Assembly (NCBI RefSeq): GCF_002776525.5
Contig: NC_045441.1
Span: 84,274,918 to 84,338,917 of the forward strand
DNA: 64,000 nt
Source of the DNA: Piliocolobus tephrosceles
Lineage: Eukaryota > Chordata > Mammalia > Primates > Cercopithecidae
Reading direction: 5' to 3'
Shown: positions 34,488-46,800 of the stretch, piece by piece
How the letters are laid out: each line of letters opens with the position of its first letter
Numbering within the stretch: the first letter of the stretch is position 1
Notes under the pieces: model-generated
What the model was told of the DNA's origin: nothing
Seen by the model: the letters and a program-made list of their open reading frames with translations, nothing else
Databases searched by the model: none
Position numbers and translations under genes: made by a program

Positions 34488-35895
34488 CATACTAATCAGG
34501 CAATTAGTCTTTCTTATGATTATTTCAAAACACAATATCAGAAGAAAATAATTCAACATGGAGAATAAGTGAAAACATATTAAAGTAAAATTTACATCTT
34601 CTTAAAAGCCAAGCATTCACCAATCTGAAGTAAATTACCACCCAATCAAAGAGGACAAGTGCCCTACTTTTCTAGTTTACCTCAAGTGGTTAAGCATTTC
34701 ATTTCAAAGATGACTGCACTTCCTTCATCTTATCTGATTTTAAGTGACTAGCTTCTTTAAAATAAAGTTTTGTATATTTGGAAAGAAAATAAGTAAAATA
34801 TGCTCAATTTAAGAATATAATAATATGGTGAACATGATATATTTAGAAAGAAGATATCTAAACCTCTACAAAATACCTTTTTCGCTTATCACAAAGACAT
34901 ACTTTAAAAATAGTATTTCAGTTCTAATTTACCAGACATAATTTCATCAAGGTTTCCACATCTTCCTAAAAGCAAAATTGAACCTCTGCACATCTACTGC
35001 CAATATCACCTATCAAAATGTTGTGTAAAAAAAAAAAAAAAAAATCACTATTTCCTATGCTATCCTAGGAACTCCCAGAGAAAACCACAAGGGACTCTAA
35101 ACTAGAAAATATAGTGCTTCCCATAGCATTAATATTTGCATACTGACTAATCATGTGAATTAACTGAAAAGAAAGGAGGAAGCAAAACTGTGAGTTCCAT
35201 TTGACTCACCAAATATGAACAGTAGCTATATCCAAACTGTAGGACTCCAAATTATTGGATTTTTTTGTGTTTATGTTTCCACAGTATCCAAACCTCTAAA
35301 ATAAATATGTATAATCACTAAAATGAGAAACATGTGACAAACATTATGTTAGAGATTAAAAGCCACATGAGCAAATGCACATAGTATGTGGGACCAATAG
35401 AAATGCTGCTCCCTGAGAACAAGCGCATCCCAGAAGGGACATCTTAGGATTCTCTGGGGCCACGGGGACCTCAACCATCCCTGGGATTTCACATGCAGTA
35501 AACTATGAGATTAGGTGAAAGGAGAGAGTCTGATTAATAACAAGGCTTTTTGGAAAGAAAGGATAATTCTTCTGTTTTAAAGTCTATCCTCCTATTTTAA
35601 AGAAGTAGGTATGGAAGAATCTTGTAATTCTGTTGCTAACACATTCTAATCCTCATAAAATCTCAAAATTTAAGAATTACCTGGGTACCTCTGAGCCTCA
35701 TCAGCCATTCAACTATCATTCCTAACTCTTCTCAACTAATACCCAGCCCCAACTAATCTTCGTTTTCTTTTTTTATGGTAGTTCTTGGAGCTACACCTTA
35801 CTCTTCATTTCCACCTCTGTCATATATCATATCCCCTGATCTTTCTAAAGTTGACTCCTTATCAAAATCCCAAACGTAAGCCCTAGATTTTCTAC
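34488..35895. other. Unassigned intron next to the exon
   Basis: Repeat-poor A+T-rich sequence upstream of the exon in transcript sense. Runs of about 18 A (35027-35044) and about 18 A (35902-35919) are the only simple features. Confidence 0.5.
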
Positions 35896-35919
35896 TGTAT
35901 CAAAAAAAAAAAAAAAAAT

Positions 35920-36175
35920 CCTTCTCCCTGGATTTCAGGATCTTCCATAATCACCTTCCCCACTCCAGGCATAACGGTACATAACCACCTACCCATAGCC
36001 CACCTACACTCAGTTCTCTCCTCTGCTCTTTAGTTCAAAAGCTATGTTCATTCCAACATTTTCTGTGGCTTTTTCATTCATTAATTTGGCTGAGCCCTTT
36101 TCTGAACCAGACCCTTCACCAAAGCTGTTTCCCAGAAACGGCCCTACTCATCCTTCAAGATTTAGATCAAGTTCC
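35920..36175 (+). mobile_element. L2 LINE fragment
   Basis: 'tttcaggatcttccataatc', 'ttttctgaaccagacccttc' and 'ctactcatccttcaagattt' with 'agatcaagttccacc' follow L2 order just upstream of the inserted LTR. It resumes weakly after the LTR ('catgaagcctttccaacct'). Confidence 0.65.
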
Positions 36176-36179
36176 ACCT

Positions 36180-36558
36180 ATGGTTGTCTAGGACTGCCAA
36201 AACAAAATACCACACACTGGGTGGATTAAACAGAAATTTATTTTCTCGCAGTTCTGGAAGCTACAAGTCCAAGGTTGAGTTGTTGGTAGATTTGGTTTCT
36301 CCTGAGGCCTGTCTCCTTGGCCTGCAGATGGCCGCTTTCTCTCTGTGTCCTCACATAGCCTTTTCTTTGTAAGTGCACATGCCTGGTGTCTCTTTCTCTT
36401 CTTATAAGGACACCAGTCATACTGGATTAGGGTCCCACCCTCATGACCTCACATAATCTTAATCACCTCTTAAAGGTCTCCCATCTCCAAACACAGTCAT
36501 GTTGGGGGTTAGAGTTTCAACATATAAATTTGGGGAGGGCACAATTCAGTGCATAGCA
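36180..36558 (-). mobile_element. MaLR LTR (MLT1A/MST-type), solo
   Basis: The plus strand reads the complement of an MaLR LTR: 'tggttgtctaggactgcc', 'gggtggattaaacagaaatt', 'ttataaggacaccagtcata', 'ggggttagagtttcaacata'. 'cacct' occurs just before (36175-36179) and at the end (36557-36561), a likely 5-base target duplication. No internal ERV sequence. Confidence 0.85.
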
Positions 36559-37344
36559 CCTCTCTTCCATGAAGCCTTTCCAACCTCGTCTAGCCTCCTC
36601 CTCTCCTCCTCACTACAGGTCAATATCACATCAAGACCTTAGTAATGACCAGCACCAGGTATTTAGTTGATCTTCTGACTGCCTGATTCATTCGAAGATT
36701 GTTATCAGTTCCCTGGATGTATAAATGAACAACTGAATAGTTATAAATTAACTGCTTATAGAAATACACTCTTTCCATTAAAATTGCTTTTAAAGTGATG
36801 TCAATGGATAACATCAATCCTTCCACCTAAAGCTCTTTGAGTTTCCTAGAGTGCTAACAACCATGTTTTGGGAAGAGCCTCTGCTTACCAGAAATGATGT
36901 TTCAGTTAAAATGAACCTCTCCCTCCTCCATTCTTCTTGTAGGACTATTAAGGCTCCTACCTCAATTTCCTTTGAATCAGAAATATTAATGTTGCAAATC
37001 TGTGGTGAACAACACAAGGGCCACATGTTATTCACCTTGGTATCCATGATTACAGCTTGAATCGAGGTAATGTTAAAATTCTTCTTGGCAAGGTATTTAC
37101 TGTCTGCATTAATTCTAATTCTTATCTTTTCTTTTTCCTGCAGCTCCATTTTACATCTGGTATCTTATTTTATTGATCTCAGTCATGTCCCAAAGAGAAA
37201 CTCATGTACTTAAATTCAAAAGAAAATCCATTGACAGAATGCTTAATTACTGCTTAGTAAGAATGTTTGCATTATTGATAGTAATAGGAACAGGAGTATG
37301 TTAACATAGCTTTAAAATAAGGCAAGCTTCCTTAGACTGTATAC

Positions 37345-37650
37345 AGATTGATTCATTCAATAACCTTCTTCTGAGAGCCTACCAAGTGCTGGGAGCTATT
37401 TAGATTTGGGGGATAGAGTAGTGAAGAAAACTGATCATGTTTCTGCTCCTGTGCAGCTTATCTGATAGCACAGGAGACAGAAAATGAACAATTAAGTTAA
37501 AAACAAGTTTAGACAATAAACATAGTATTCTCAGACTTAATAAAACAGGGAAATACTGTCGAGAATGACCAGGGAAGATGAAGGTCTCAGGGTGTCTCAG
37601 AAGGCCTCCAGAAGGAGGTAACATCCAGGTAACAACATTAATAACTAGAA
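37345..37650 (-). mobile_element. L2 LINE 3' end
   Basis: Reversed L2: 'attgattcattcaataacc', 'ctaccaagtgctgggagc', 'acaggagacagaaaatgaac' and 'tcagaaggcctccagaagg'. Confidence 0.75.
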
Positions 37651-37658
37651 GGAATCTG

Positions 37659-38134
37659 TGGTAGGGAGAATAATGAGCCCTAAATATGCCTACACTGTAA
37701 TATCCAGAACATATGAACATGTTACCTCACATGGAAAAAAGGACTATGCAGATATTTTTAAGGACCTTGACTTGGGGAGATTATCCTGGATTGTCTGGAT
37801 GGGCTCAATCTAATCACATGAGTCCTTATAAGCGGAAGGCAAGAGGGTTAAAATCAGAGAAGAAGGTCTGATGGTGGAAGTAGAGATCAGAGTGCTAAGA
37901 GGAAGAGGGCAGGAACCAAGGAATGCAGGCAGCCTCCAGAAACTAGAAAAGGCAAGGAATGAATCTCCCTTAGGGCCTCCAAAAGGAGCAAAGCACTGCC
38001 AATACTTCATCTTATCCTTGTAAGACCTATTTCAGGCTTCTGACCTCCACAGCTGTAAGATAGTAAGTTGTTGTTGTTTCAGGCAACTAAGTTTCTGCTA
38101 ATGTGTTATAAAGGCAACAGGAAACTAATACAGC
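37659..38134 (+). mobile_element. MLT1-type MaLR LTR, solo
   Basis: 'ggggagattatcctggatt', 'aatctaatcacatgagtcc', 'aaggaatgcaggcagcctcc' and 'aactaagtttctgctaatgtg' end in 'ggaaactaatacagca'. The same family as the LTR at 18190 but uninterrupted, so it can serve as a guide to that one. Confidence 0.85.
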
Positions 38135-38449
38135 ATCACTGGCACTGTCCCTAAACACTTTGAAAAGCAGTTCCAATGAGTTGACTGCACCAGTATTCAA
38201 TATCACTTTCCTCCCAGTTTGGCTAAAACCAAGACACTTCCAGCAGCAGGGCTGAAACTCATGAGGCCTCAAGGATCAAACCCAAAACACAGGATTTCCC
38301 ACCCAAACTAAACTTGTGTTGGTGGTCACTAAAATAAATGTGAGCCTGGTTTCTTTGCATTTTGTGTGGTCTTCCAACATTCAGGAACCTACCTTCCCCA
38401 TGTTTCTGGCCAATAAATAGGACAGAGAGAAGAAATACGGTTGCTTCTT

Positions 38450-38755
38450 TTTTTTTTGAGACAGAGTCTCGCTCTGTCGCCCAGGCTGGAGTGCCGTGAG
38501 GCGATCTCTGCTCACTGCAAGCTCCGCCTCCCGGGTTCACGCCATTCTCCTGCCTCAGCCTCCCGAGTAGCTGAGTAGCTGAGACTACAGACGCCCCCCA
38601 CCACACCCGGCTAAATTTTTGTATTTTTTTTTTTTTTTAGTAGAACGAGGTTTCACCATGTTAGCCAGGATAGTCTCGATATCCTGACCTTGTGATCCGC
38701 CTGCCTCGGCCTCCCAAAGTGCTGGGATTACAGGCGTGAGCCACCACACCTGGCC
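38450..38755 (-). mobile_element. Alu (AluS/Y-like), full length
   Basis: Antisense Alu with an 8-base internal duplication ('gtagctgagtagctga') and an extended middle T run. The flanking duplication 'ggttgcttctt' is perfect (ends 38449 and 38771). Confidence 0.94.
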
Positions 38756-39767
38756 AATATGGTTGCTTCTTAAGGTTATCTTGGAGATGGAATAAAGTAA
38801 ATGAATTACACCGAATTGCTGCATTATCAGGCTTATTATTCATTACCACTGAAGTGAGCCAGGATGGTTCTCAAACAGTTACTCTTAGATCTTGCCTTTT
38901 TGGTTTAAGGAAAAAAGTATGTTTGAGAAGAGAGAATCAGTATAATACCAAGATTTTCCTTTAGTGGGGGAAACAGGCTAAGATACTGTCAAGGAAAAAT
39001 TCCAATATTTATTAACTTTAAGTTGAAGGTTAAAAAGTAGTAATACCTCTCAGAGACATTGGAAAAACATAATTTTGCAGAAATGCCATCTTTCAAATTA
39101 CTACTTAAGAATGAATTCTGATTTTAAAAACTATTAAACAGGTACTTCAGGTATCAGAATAATACAGAATTCCTAGAGCTCATGTAACATAAGATCCTTA
39201 GTACAAAAATAGGGACACTGAGGCCAGTGTGGGCAAAAGTCACTTTCAAAGTCACATATTTGGTGGCAGAGTAGGCATCCCACCTGCTGGTAGGCCTTTT
39301 TCATCATATTTCAACTCCTTGCTTTCATTCTACAGCTTGGAGGTATTTGCAGGTTTTACTGGGTTCTAATGAATAATTATTATAATAGAAGTCGTTTCAG
39401 TATCATGAAAATGCTCTGAAGAGCATTTTTAGAAGATACGACAAGAAAATCAAAACATAAAAAACAATCTTCAGAATTCCATTTTCATCCAAAAGTCAAT
39501 AACATGACCACAGCTGATGTCCTAAGCCATGTCCTGAGGCTAATTTGATAACTTGCTTACAAACTCAGAGTTATAGTTAAAAATATGTATATTGAAATCC
39601 CTCGTTTAAGGAAAAGAAATTACATGGACATGGTAAAGTATGTGCGTGCAGTACGTATGTGTTTTAGGGATTGAGACAAGCAGTGAGGCTGACATTTATA
39701 GAAGCTGTGAAAGAAAAGATACAGGGGAAAAATGCAAAAATATAAAATAACTCTCCAGATGGCAGAT

Positions 39768-39852
39768 ATAATAAATCAATATAATTAATCAATATAATTA
39801 CATAATAAATTACATAATAAATATATCAATTAAATCAATATAATTACATAAA
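39768..39852. repeat. A+T-rich tandem words
   Basis: Irregular repetition of 'aatcaatataatta' and 'cataataaatta' units over about 85 bases. Confidence 0.8.
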
Positions 39853-40470
39853 GATAATTCTAATTTCTAAATTCAAAAATGAATCATAGAAATTTTAGGA
39901 CCATAAGAACATGATACAATCCCCAGACTGGGGCCTGTTTATTATTCATGGACAATAGCTGAAATTAAAATGTGAAATTAACATAACACTCATGTTCCTC
40001 ATGCATTTTGCTTCTTGGCAGCCTGTCCTCTTCTCCTCATATCCTCTAGATTCAATGAACCAAGGCCAGCCTACCTATCCCAGAGAGCAAACACAAGGGA
40101 AATTGTTAAGACTGCCTTATTGATAGCCAATTTTTAAAGCAAAATTAGCAGTACAACATTCATAGTAGAATCAGAACTTTGACACAAGGAGAAAGACGAG
40201 GTACTTTAGGTTTTTAATTAAGTCCAACCTGAACAACGAATTGATGTTTACCAATGGGGTGGGAATATCAGCAATCAAAAGGTAGTATACAATAAGATAA
40301 CTGTGAAAGTAATTAATATTATTAAAAATAAGGGTTTAATGCATGTAACAGAATCTTTAGGTACTGCGTCCTAAACACATATTTGCCATTTGACTGCTTC
40401 AGCTCAGTTTAAAAAAACTACAAGTATAATTCTTGGAAGTCTAACATCTTCAGTTTAATAAAAAAAAAAT

Positions 40471-40510
40471 ACGTGTGTGTGTGTATATATATGTATGTAT
40501 ATACAGAGAG
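40471..40510. repeat. (TG)n/(TA)n microsatellite
   Basis: 'gtgtgtgtgtgtatatat' passes into 'atgtatgtatatac' and a short GA run. Confidence 0.88.
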
Positions 40511-41059
40511 AGCAAATATGACTTGTATATATGATCCCTCTTTTCTACATCAGAAAAGGCAACTGAAAAACCACCATAACCTTATGATAACTTCTGGCAA
40601 AGGAGCTGCAAAAGATTGATAGTATATCTCTACTCAGATGAAGGTTTCTCATTCTAGAATTTGTTGTGGTCACGTCAAGATATGGGATTAATTTTTTGAA
40701 GCGGAACTGTATTACAATGGCATCTGTTAAAAGACAGTTCTACCCAACAGGTCTACATATATGTAAATTGGTATGATAAATGTAAGAACATTAGTGTTTT
40801 CTGTTCATATTTCTATAGTATGACTCCATGTTACTCTCCCTTCTCCATCTCAGTAACACCCGTAGTTTTCATAAGCTGATTATATATTGTACTAATTTAA
40901 TTTACACATTTTCTTTAAACCAAACTGTTCTTGAAATCCAACCATCTGCATTTAGTATTACAAGAACCAGAACAATGCCTGGCAACAGGACATTTTAAAA
41001 CAAAATGAAACAAAACAAAATAGCACAATTTTTAAAGAACAAACTTTAAAGAGCTGAGG

Positions 41060-41215
41060 TACATTTGAATTCTAGGTCTTCCATTTACCAGTGGAATAAA
41101 CTAGAGCAGGTTGTTTCATGCCTCTGAACTGAAAGCCCTCATCTCTTAAAGAGCAAAAATAATAACACACACTTTGTAGATTTGCTGTAATAATTAAATA
41201 AGCGATAGTCCATTC
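41060..41215 (+). mobile_element. MIR SINE fragment
   Basis: 'gaattctaggtcttccattt', 'catgcctctgaactgaaag' and 'gctgtaataattaaataagc' follow MIR in order but are weakly conserved. Confidence 0.5.
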
Positions 41216-41500
41216 AACACTTATAGAGTGCCAACCATACCAGGCCCTGAGAAAGAAAGATGAGTTGGATGTGGCTCTTGCACTCAGGAAACTCATAGTC
41301 AAAAGAGGAAGGTACTAAACAAATTATTACAAAGTGAGTATAAGTCCAACAGTAGATATATGTACAAAATACAACAGCAGTCCTTCAACTGTAGGGATAC
41401 CAAGGAATGCATTGGTGCTCCTCAGATTGACAATATAAGGGAAAGCACTTCAGGAAAAAGGAACAACAAAGGCACAAAAATGGCAAACAGCTCAGCACAA
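41216..41500 (-). mobile_element. L2 LINE 3' end
   Basis: 'caacacttatagagtgccaac', 'caggccctgagaaagaaaga' and 'ttgcactcaggaaactcata' are reversed L2, followed by a weaker 'agcacttcaggaaaaaggaa'. Confidence 0.6.
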
Positions 41501-41632
41501 CCAGGAAATTACAAGGCATGCTATATATTACAAGGCACACTATGTATTACTGATCTATTATGGAAGATCAAGCTGGAAGTAAAGACATCAAAAAACTTCT
41601 AAAATTCTCAATCCTGGTTCCACATTAGATTT

Positions 41633-42023
41633 TGATATGGTTTGAATTTGCACCCCCACCCAAATCATATGTAGAATTGTAATCCCCAGTGTTGGAGGAG
41701 AGGCCTGGTGCACAGTGACCAGATCATGGGGGTGGACTTTCCTCTTTGCAGTTCTTGTGATAGTGAGTGAGTTCTCAGGAGCTCTGGTTGTTTAAAAGTG
41801 TGTAGCATCTCCCCCTTCTCTCTCTCTCTTCCTCCTGCTCTGACCATGTAAGACATGTCAGCTTCCCCTTCACCTTCTGCCATGATTTTAAGTTTCCTGA
41901 GGTCTCCCCAGAAGCAAAAGGTTCTGCACAGCTTGCAGAACCATAAGCCAACTAAACCTCTTTTCTTATAAATTACCCAGTTTCGGGTATTTCATTATAG
42001 CAGTGCAAGAACAGACTAATACA
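41633..42023 (+). mobile_element. THE1-type MaLR LTR, solo
   Basis: Starts TGATATGGTTTGAATTTGC and ends AGACTAATACA. It contains 'gaccagatcatgggggtgga', 'gtgatagtgagtgagttctc' and 'aattacccagtttcgggtat'. It is inserted in a MER5A. THE1 is a primate-specific ERVL-MaLR family. No internal sequence is present. Confidence 0.88.
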
Positions 42024-42033
42024 CCTGGGAAGC

Positions 42034-42381
42034 CTTTTTTTTTTTCTTTTCCTTAGAGACAGGGTCATGCTCTTTTCCCCAGTCTGGACTGCAGTTGCAC
42101 AGTCACGGCTCACTGTAACCTCAAATTCCTGGGCTCAAGTGGTCCTGCCACCTCAGCCCCCCTGAGTAGCTGGGACTATAGGCATGTGCCACCATACACA
42201 GCTATTTTTATTTTAATTTTTTGTAGAGACAGAATCTCACTGTGTTGCCCACGCTGGAGTGCAGTGGCTATTCAGAGATGCAATCATAGCTCACTGCAGC
42301 CTCAAACTCCTGGGCTCAAGCAATTCTCCTATGTCAGTCTTCTGATTAGTTGGGATTACAAGCATGAGCTACTACACCCAG
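42034..42381 (-). mobile_element. Alu-like dimer with two right-type arms
   Basis: Antisense, tail first. The first arm is 'gagacagggtcatgctctt' and on. The second (from about 42222) also keeps the 31-base block that normal Alu left arms lack, with 'gcagtggctattcagagatgc', a 7SL/FRAM-like wording. So it may be a FRAM-type monomer beside an Alu arm or an atypical dimer. Confidence 0.75.
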
Positions 42382-42910
42382 ATTGCCTTGGGAAACTTTT
42401 TTAAACATACTAATGTCTGTGCCTCAAATTCAGCAATTCTGATATACTTGGTCTGCAGTGGATCCCAGGCATCAACAATTTTTAAAGAGCTATCCATGTC
42501 ATTCTAAGGTATAGCCAATGGTTGAAAAGTGATATTCTAAACTAATCTAAGAAATGCCCTCCTTTGTGATAACAGATGTCCAATAAACAACAGCTCTCTT
42601 CCCTTTCCTTCACTATTTATGAAAAAATATGTTTAACTTTCAAAAGTGAATATTTACTTACTAAATTCCTGCATTATTTCTTAAAAGTAAAACGTATGTT
42701 CTTATGACAATTTACTACCTACATTTTGTTGCTGAGTTCAACCAAAATAATAAAAGTTTTAAAAGTTTTTTCTAAAAGGAGGGAATGAGTAAGAGAAATA
42801 CAAAAGGAAGAAAAAGAAATTCAATCAGATAGTCTTTCCTGCTAAATTAAGAGCCAATATCTCTGTAAGCACCTTGGCACGCTTTCTCACAAAGTAGAAC
42901 CTCAATATAC

Positions 42911-43212
42911 TTTTTTTTTTTTTTTTTTTTTTGAGACAGAGTCTCACTCTGTCACCCAGGCTGGACTGCAGTGGTATGATCTTAGTTCACCGCAACCTCC
43001 ACCTCTAGGGTTCAAGCAATTCTCCTGCCTCAGCTTCCCAAGTAGCTGGGATTACAGGCGCACGCCACCACACCCGGCTAATTTTTTGTAGTTTTAGTAG
43101 AGATGGGGTTTCACCATCTGGCAAGGCTGGTCTCGAACTCCTGATCACATGATCTGCCCACCCTGGCCTCCCAAAGTGCTGGGATTACAGGCATGAGCCA
43201 CCATGCCCAGCC
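42911..43212 (-). mobile_element. Alu (AluS-like), full length
   Basis: Antisense Alu with a long T run, ending 'ccaccatgcccagcc'. Flanks 'atatact' and 'ctatact' are remains of the target duplication. Confidence 0.93.
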
Positions 43213-43273
43213 TATACTGTTTTTTTAAATGGAGAGGGGGGAAGGAGCAAAATATTGGAATTCCCATGGTATT

Positions 43274-43362
43274 TTTATTCTTTTTGAGACAGGACCTTAC
43301 TGCATTGCACAGGCTGGTCTCAAACTCCTGAACTCAAGCAATGTTTCTACTTTGGCCTCCAA
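43274..43362 (-). mobile_element. Alu monomer fragment
   Basis: 'gagacaggaccttactgc' to 'tactttggcctcc' is a piece of one antisense arm. The plus-strand 159-codon frame at 43229-43708 runs through this, a MER5A scrap and a THE1 LTR, so it is not a gene. Confidence 0.75.
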
Positions 43363-43504
43363 GCCCATATATTTTAAAGAGCTACTCCATGTGAGTCTAA
43401 AGTATGGCCAATTCTCATGGAATTCTCATCTACTTATACTTGCTTTCCAAGTCAAATTTCCATTCTTGCTGTTGGTTTTATTTTACATGAAAAAATTTAT
43501 AACT

Positions 43505-43874
43505 TGTATTAGTCTGTTCTCATGCTGCTGTGAAGAAATACCTGAGACTGAGCAATTTATAAAGGAAAGAGGTTTAATTGACTCAGTTCACAGGGGTGGG
43601 GAGGCCTCGGGAAACTTACAGTCATGGCAGAAGGGGAAGCAAACACATCCTTCTTCACATGGCAGCAGCAAGAAGTACAGAGTGAAGTGGAGGAAAAGTT
43701 CCTTATAAAACCATCAGATCTTGTGAGAACTCACTCACTATCATGAGACTAGCATGAAGGTAACCACTCCCATCATTCACTTACCTCCCACCAGATCCCT
43801 CCCATGACATGCTGGGATTATGGGAACTACAATTCAAGATGAGATGTGGGCGGGGACACAGCCAAACCATATCA
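43505..43874 (-). mobile_element. THE1-type MaLR LTR, solo
   Basis: The plus strand reads the complement: 'tgtattagtctgttctcat' to 'agccaaaccatatca', with 'ccatcagatcttgtgagaac'. It is better preserved than, and opposite to, the THE1 LTR at 41633. Confidence 0.92.
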
Positions 43875-46800
43875 CAACTGATGTAAACAATTTCTTGCCC
43901 TTGTTTTGGGATACATTTTCCTAGGACAGAGATTACATCATGTAGATCTCACTACCCAGGAATTCCTAGATGAAGGCTACACAGTCTACAAAAAAAAAAA
44001 AAAGGCTTTCCTTGGATAAGATGAACTCTTGAGAGGCATTCCCTGAATTTACCTTGCTACATCTTGCTACATTTCCAGTTCTGAACCTGAATTTACCTTG
44101 CTACATCTTGCTACATTTCCAGTTCTGAAGGCACTAAAAGCCCTGGACTCTTGTGATTCCCTGGCTGCCAAGGTGGTCCCTGCTCCAACAAACTAGAGGC
44201 AAAGACAAAAAGACAGACTATGCTGTCACTGGCACCAGCTCCTATTTTCTCATCTCCATTCAGGAAGTCAGGCAGCCTCATTACTTATTTATGCTTCAGC
44301 TATCTTCTGATAAATCAGTCTCTCCATTATCTTGGCCATTAGTTGCCCATTACTAGGCCTTCAATTTAAGGCCTGAACAAGAAAATGCTTACTCACATAA
44401 TCCTGAAAGCCAAAGCAGACCTTTAAGATACTTACTAGTCTGAGAACAATATAATATAGTATAGTTATATTGAGGTATAATTAAATCTGAGTACAAGGAA
44501 CTCTAACATTTAGATGCAACAAAATCAGCAGACAAAAATGTCTCAGACAAATCAGTCCTGGGAAATGGATACTCTTTTCTGGTACAGGAAAGGCCTGTGA
44601 GAAATGAGATGAGAGCTCTTCCCAGTCCCACTATTAGCTTGATATTTCATTTACAGTAGAGTTAGGAAAACTTTCATCTTCATCCTCTTTTTCCCCATAT
44701 GCGAACTGAAAATAGTCACAATTACAGAATGCTGTGAGGAAAACGCTTAACATTTTTGTTTATGGTGAAGAGAGTATATAAAGCTCATTGCAGAGAATAA
44801 TGTAACTATCAAAAGCTAAATAAAAGGTAAAAAGTAGAGAAGAAGAAAAATGAGTAAATGGCTGTCAACTACACTCTCACATGAATAGCTAGTCAGTTTA
44901 GCTCTAAATCAGGTAATTTTAAAAGCAGAATTAGAAATAAGAATTGTCCCTGCCAGCTGGGTCACAATCTCTCCTGGAGGCAACTTCAGAAGTAGGCCAT
45001 GTCCAAATAATAAAATTAAGAATGGTGAGTTCTTCACATCAAGGTTTACTTTAGCCAGTTCTGTAATATCAGTGGATTTTTCTTTGCTTGATTTCATTTG
45101 CTTAAATGGACATTAGATATATCTGAGAGTAAAGGCTCACTTTTACTTAAGGGCTAGCTCCAAGTGTCTGAAGAAAGAAAAATAGGAAACATCATTGTAC
45201 AAAATCCCATGATAAACAGCTAGTATATATAAATTCCATAGCATTTCCTTTGGGAAACAATTTCATATGATGTATAAAGGTCTTTTCTCTCCTAGGACTA
45301 AAGAATGAAACTACATAATTCTAAAGGATGTTCTGCTCACATATTTACATATAATCAACTACGGAACTATGTTTCAAATTTTAAACATATGACCATATGC
45401 CTTCTTTACTAACATATCTCACTCATCTAAAAGTTTTCCAAGGACTTAGTCAAGAAACACTCTAAGAGCAAAGCAAAAGTAAGAGAAAAATAAAAGCAGT
45501 TAAGTCCCTAATATTAAGGATATGCAAATGACGGGTTTTCACCTATGACTTGACTGTCAAACCCCAGAGACTTTCTTCCTTTCTTTCTTTTAACCAAAGG
45601 CTTTCTTTATTGGAACACCAAACGAGATAATTCTAGAGACAAGAACCACTGCAAAAATATTTCATTTTCTTGTTTGCCAATGGGCTAGAATGAAGACTGG
45701 TAGGAAGAACACACTACCTATAGCTATCCTAATTACCACAGTAAAGAAAGGAGAAGATGGGACTGTGGTGTGTGTCCGTGAGAGAGAGAAAGAGAGAAAA
45801 CAGACTACCAGCCCTCTCTGCAGCCCTCTCTGAGAAAACCATGTCTTAAAACCATGTCGTTTTGCAATGCACACATAGGTTAGAAAATAGCAAGAATCTT
45901 TAACAGTGATTTTAGTATGACACTAACCTGCCCCCAAATTCTTAAACTCAGAGGCTTCCACATACTACCAGCTGGTGTCTCCAAGCTGCTTTGAAGAGTA
46001 ACTCCTTGCCCTTGAGTTTCAAGAAAGTTGAAAGAATCCATCCACAATTCATGTTTGAGAGAAAATACTAACATCCAAAATGAAAATTTTTGTTATAGGT
46101 ACTGCATTACCTATATCTGGTATATGGTCTTCTGGGATTCTGACTTCAAAAACATCTGAATCTAAAAAAATTCAATGAGTACAATTTTTCAAACATGTTC
46201 TAATAAAAAACCTAAGGGGCTGAAAAATAATGCAATTATTCTGTTAGACAAAGGTAATAAAAGAGACTCTAGAAACTAATTTTATTTATACTTCTATTAT
46301 TTATTGGAGCTAGTCCCTGTGATAAAAAAAAAAAAAAGATCAATCTTGTCATCTAATCCTTAGCATTAAACTTTCCCTAGAAAAGTGAAATGCCTTTTTA
46401 AAATACACTGACTCCAAATCATCTTTGAAAGTAGGAAATCCTAAGAGATAACATTATTAGGAGACATAGAAAAACTGCACAAATCAAGTCACATTATCCA
46501 TTAGCCATCCAACAGTGCTTATGTGTGCATGTGTATACATTATGGCAGGAAAAGCTTGTAGCCAACTGTAACCTAGAAGATAATTACCACTTAAAACAAG
46601 CAAACTTTTTAGTACTGAGCCCAGCTCAGAAGAGCTAGAAATAGGAGAAAAAACTGCACTCTAAATGAGGGAGATAGGATATAGATCACCACTGAAGGGT
46701 CTTACAGACTTAAGACATACTAACATAGTCTAGCGATGTAAAGTCAGAATCACATGAAGACTACCCTTAGCTCTGAAATGCATCTTACTACAAGAAAATA

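Larger units (their letters stand above)
38772..41055. other. Mostly unassigned intron
   Basis: A weak reversed MIR-like segment lies near 39195-39340. An A+T-rich patch of repeated 'atcaatataatt' words lies at 39768-39852, and a TG/TA microsatellite at 40471-40503. Otherwise nothing recognised. Confidence 0.5.
41600..42540 (+). mobile_element. MER5A hAT element carrying nested insertions
   Basis: 'attctcaatcctggttccac' (41604) is the start of a MER5A. It resumes as 'acctgggaagcc' after the THE1 LTR (42024) and as 'ggatcccaggcatcaacaat' after the Alu-like dimer (42382-42540). A further tail-like fragment occurs at 43370-43412. Confidence 0.65.

Noticed and set aside
38259..38606. 115-codon minus-strand frame
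   Set aside because: Half of it is Alu, the rest flanking intron with no exon signals or domain.
43229..43708. 159-codon plus-strand open frame, the longest in the window
   Set aside because: It runs through an Alu monomer scrap, a MER5A tail and an antisense THE1 LTR and has no domain.
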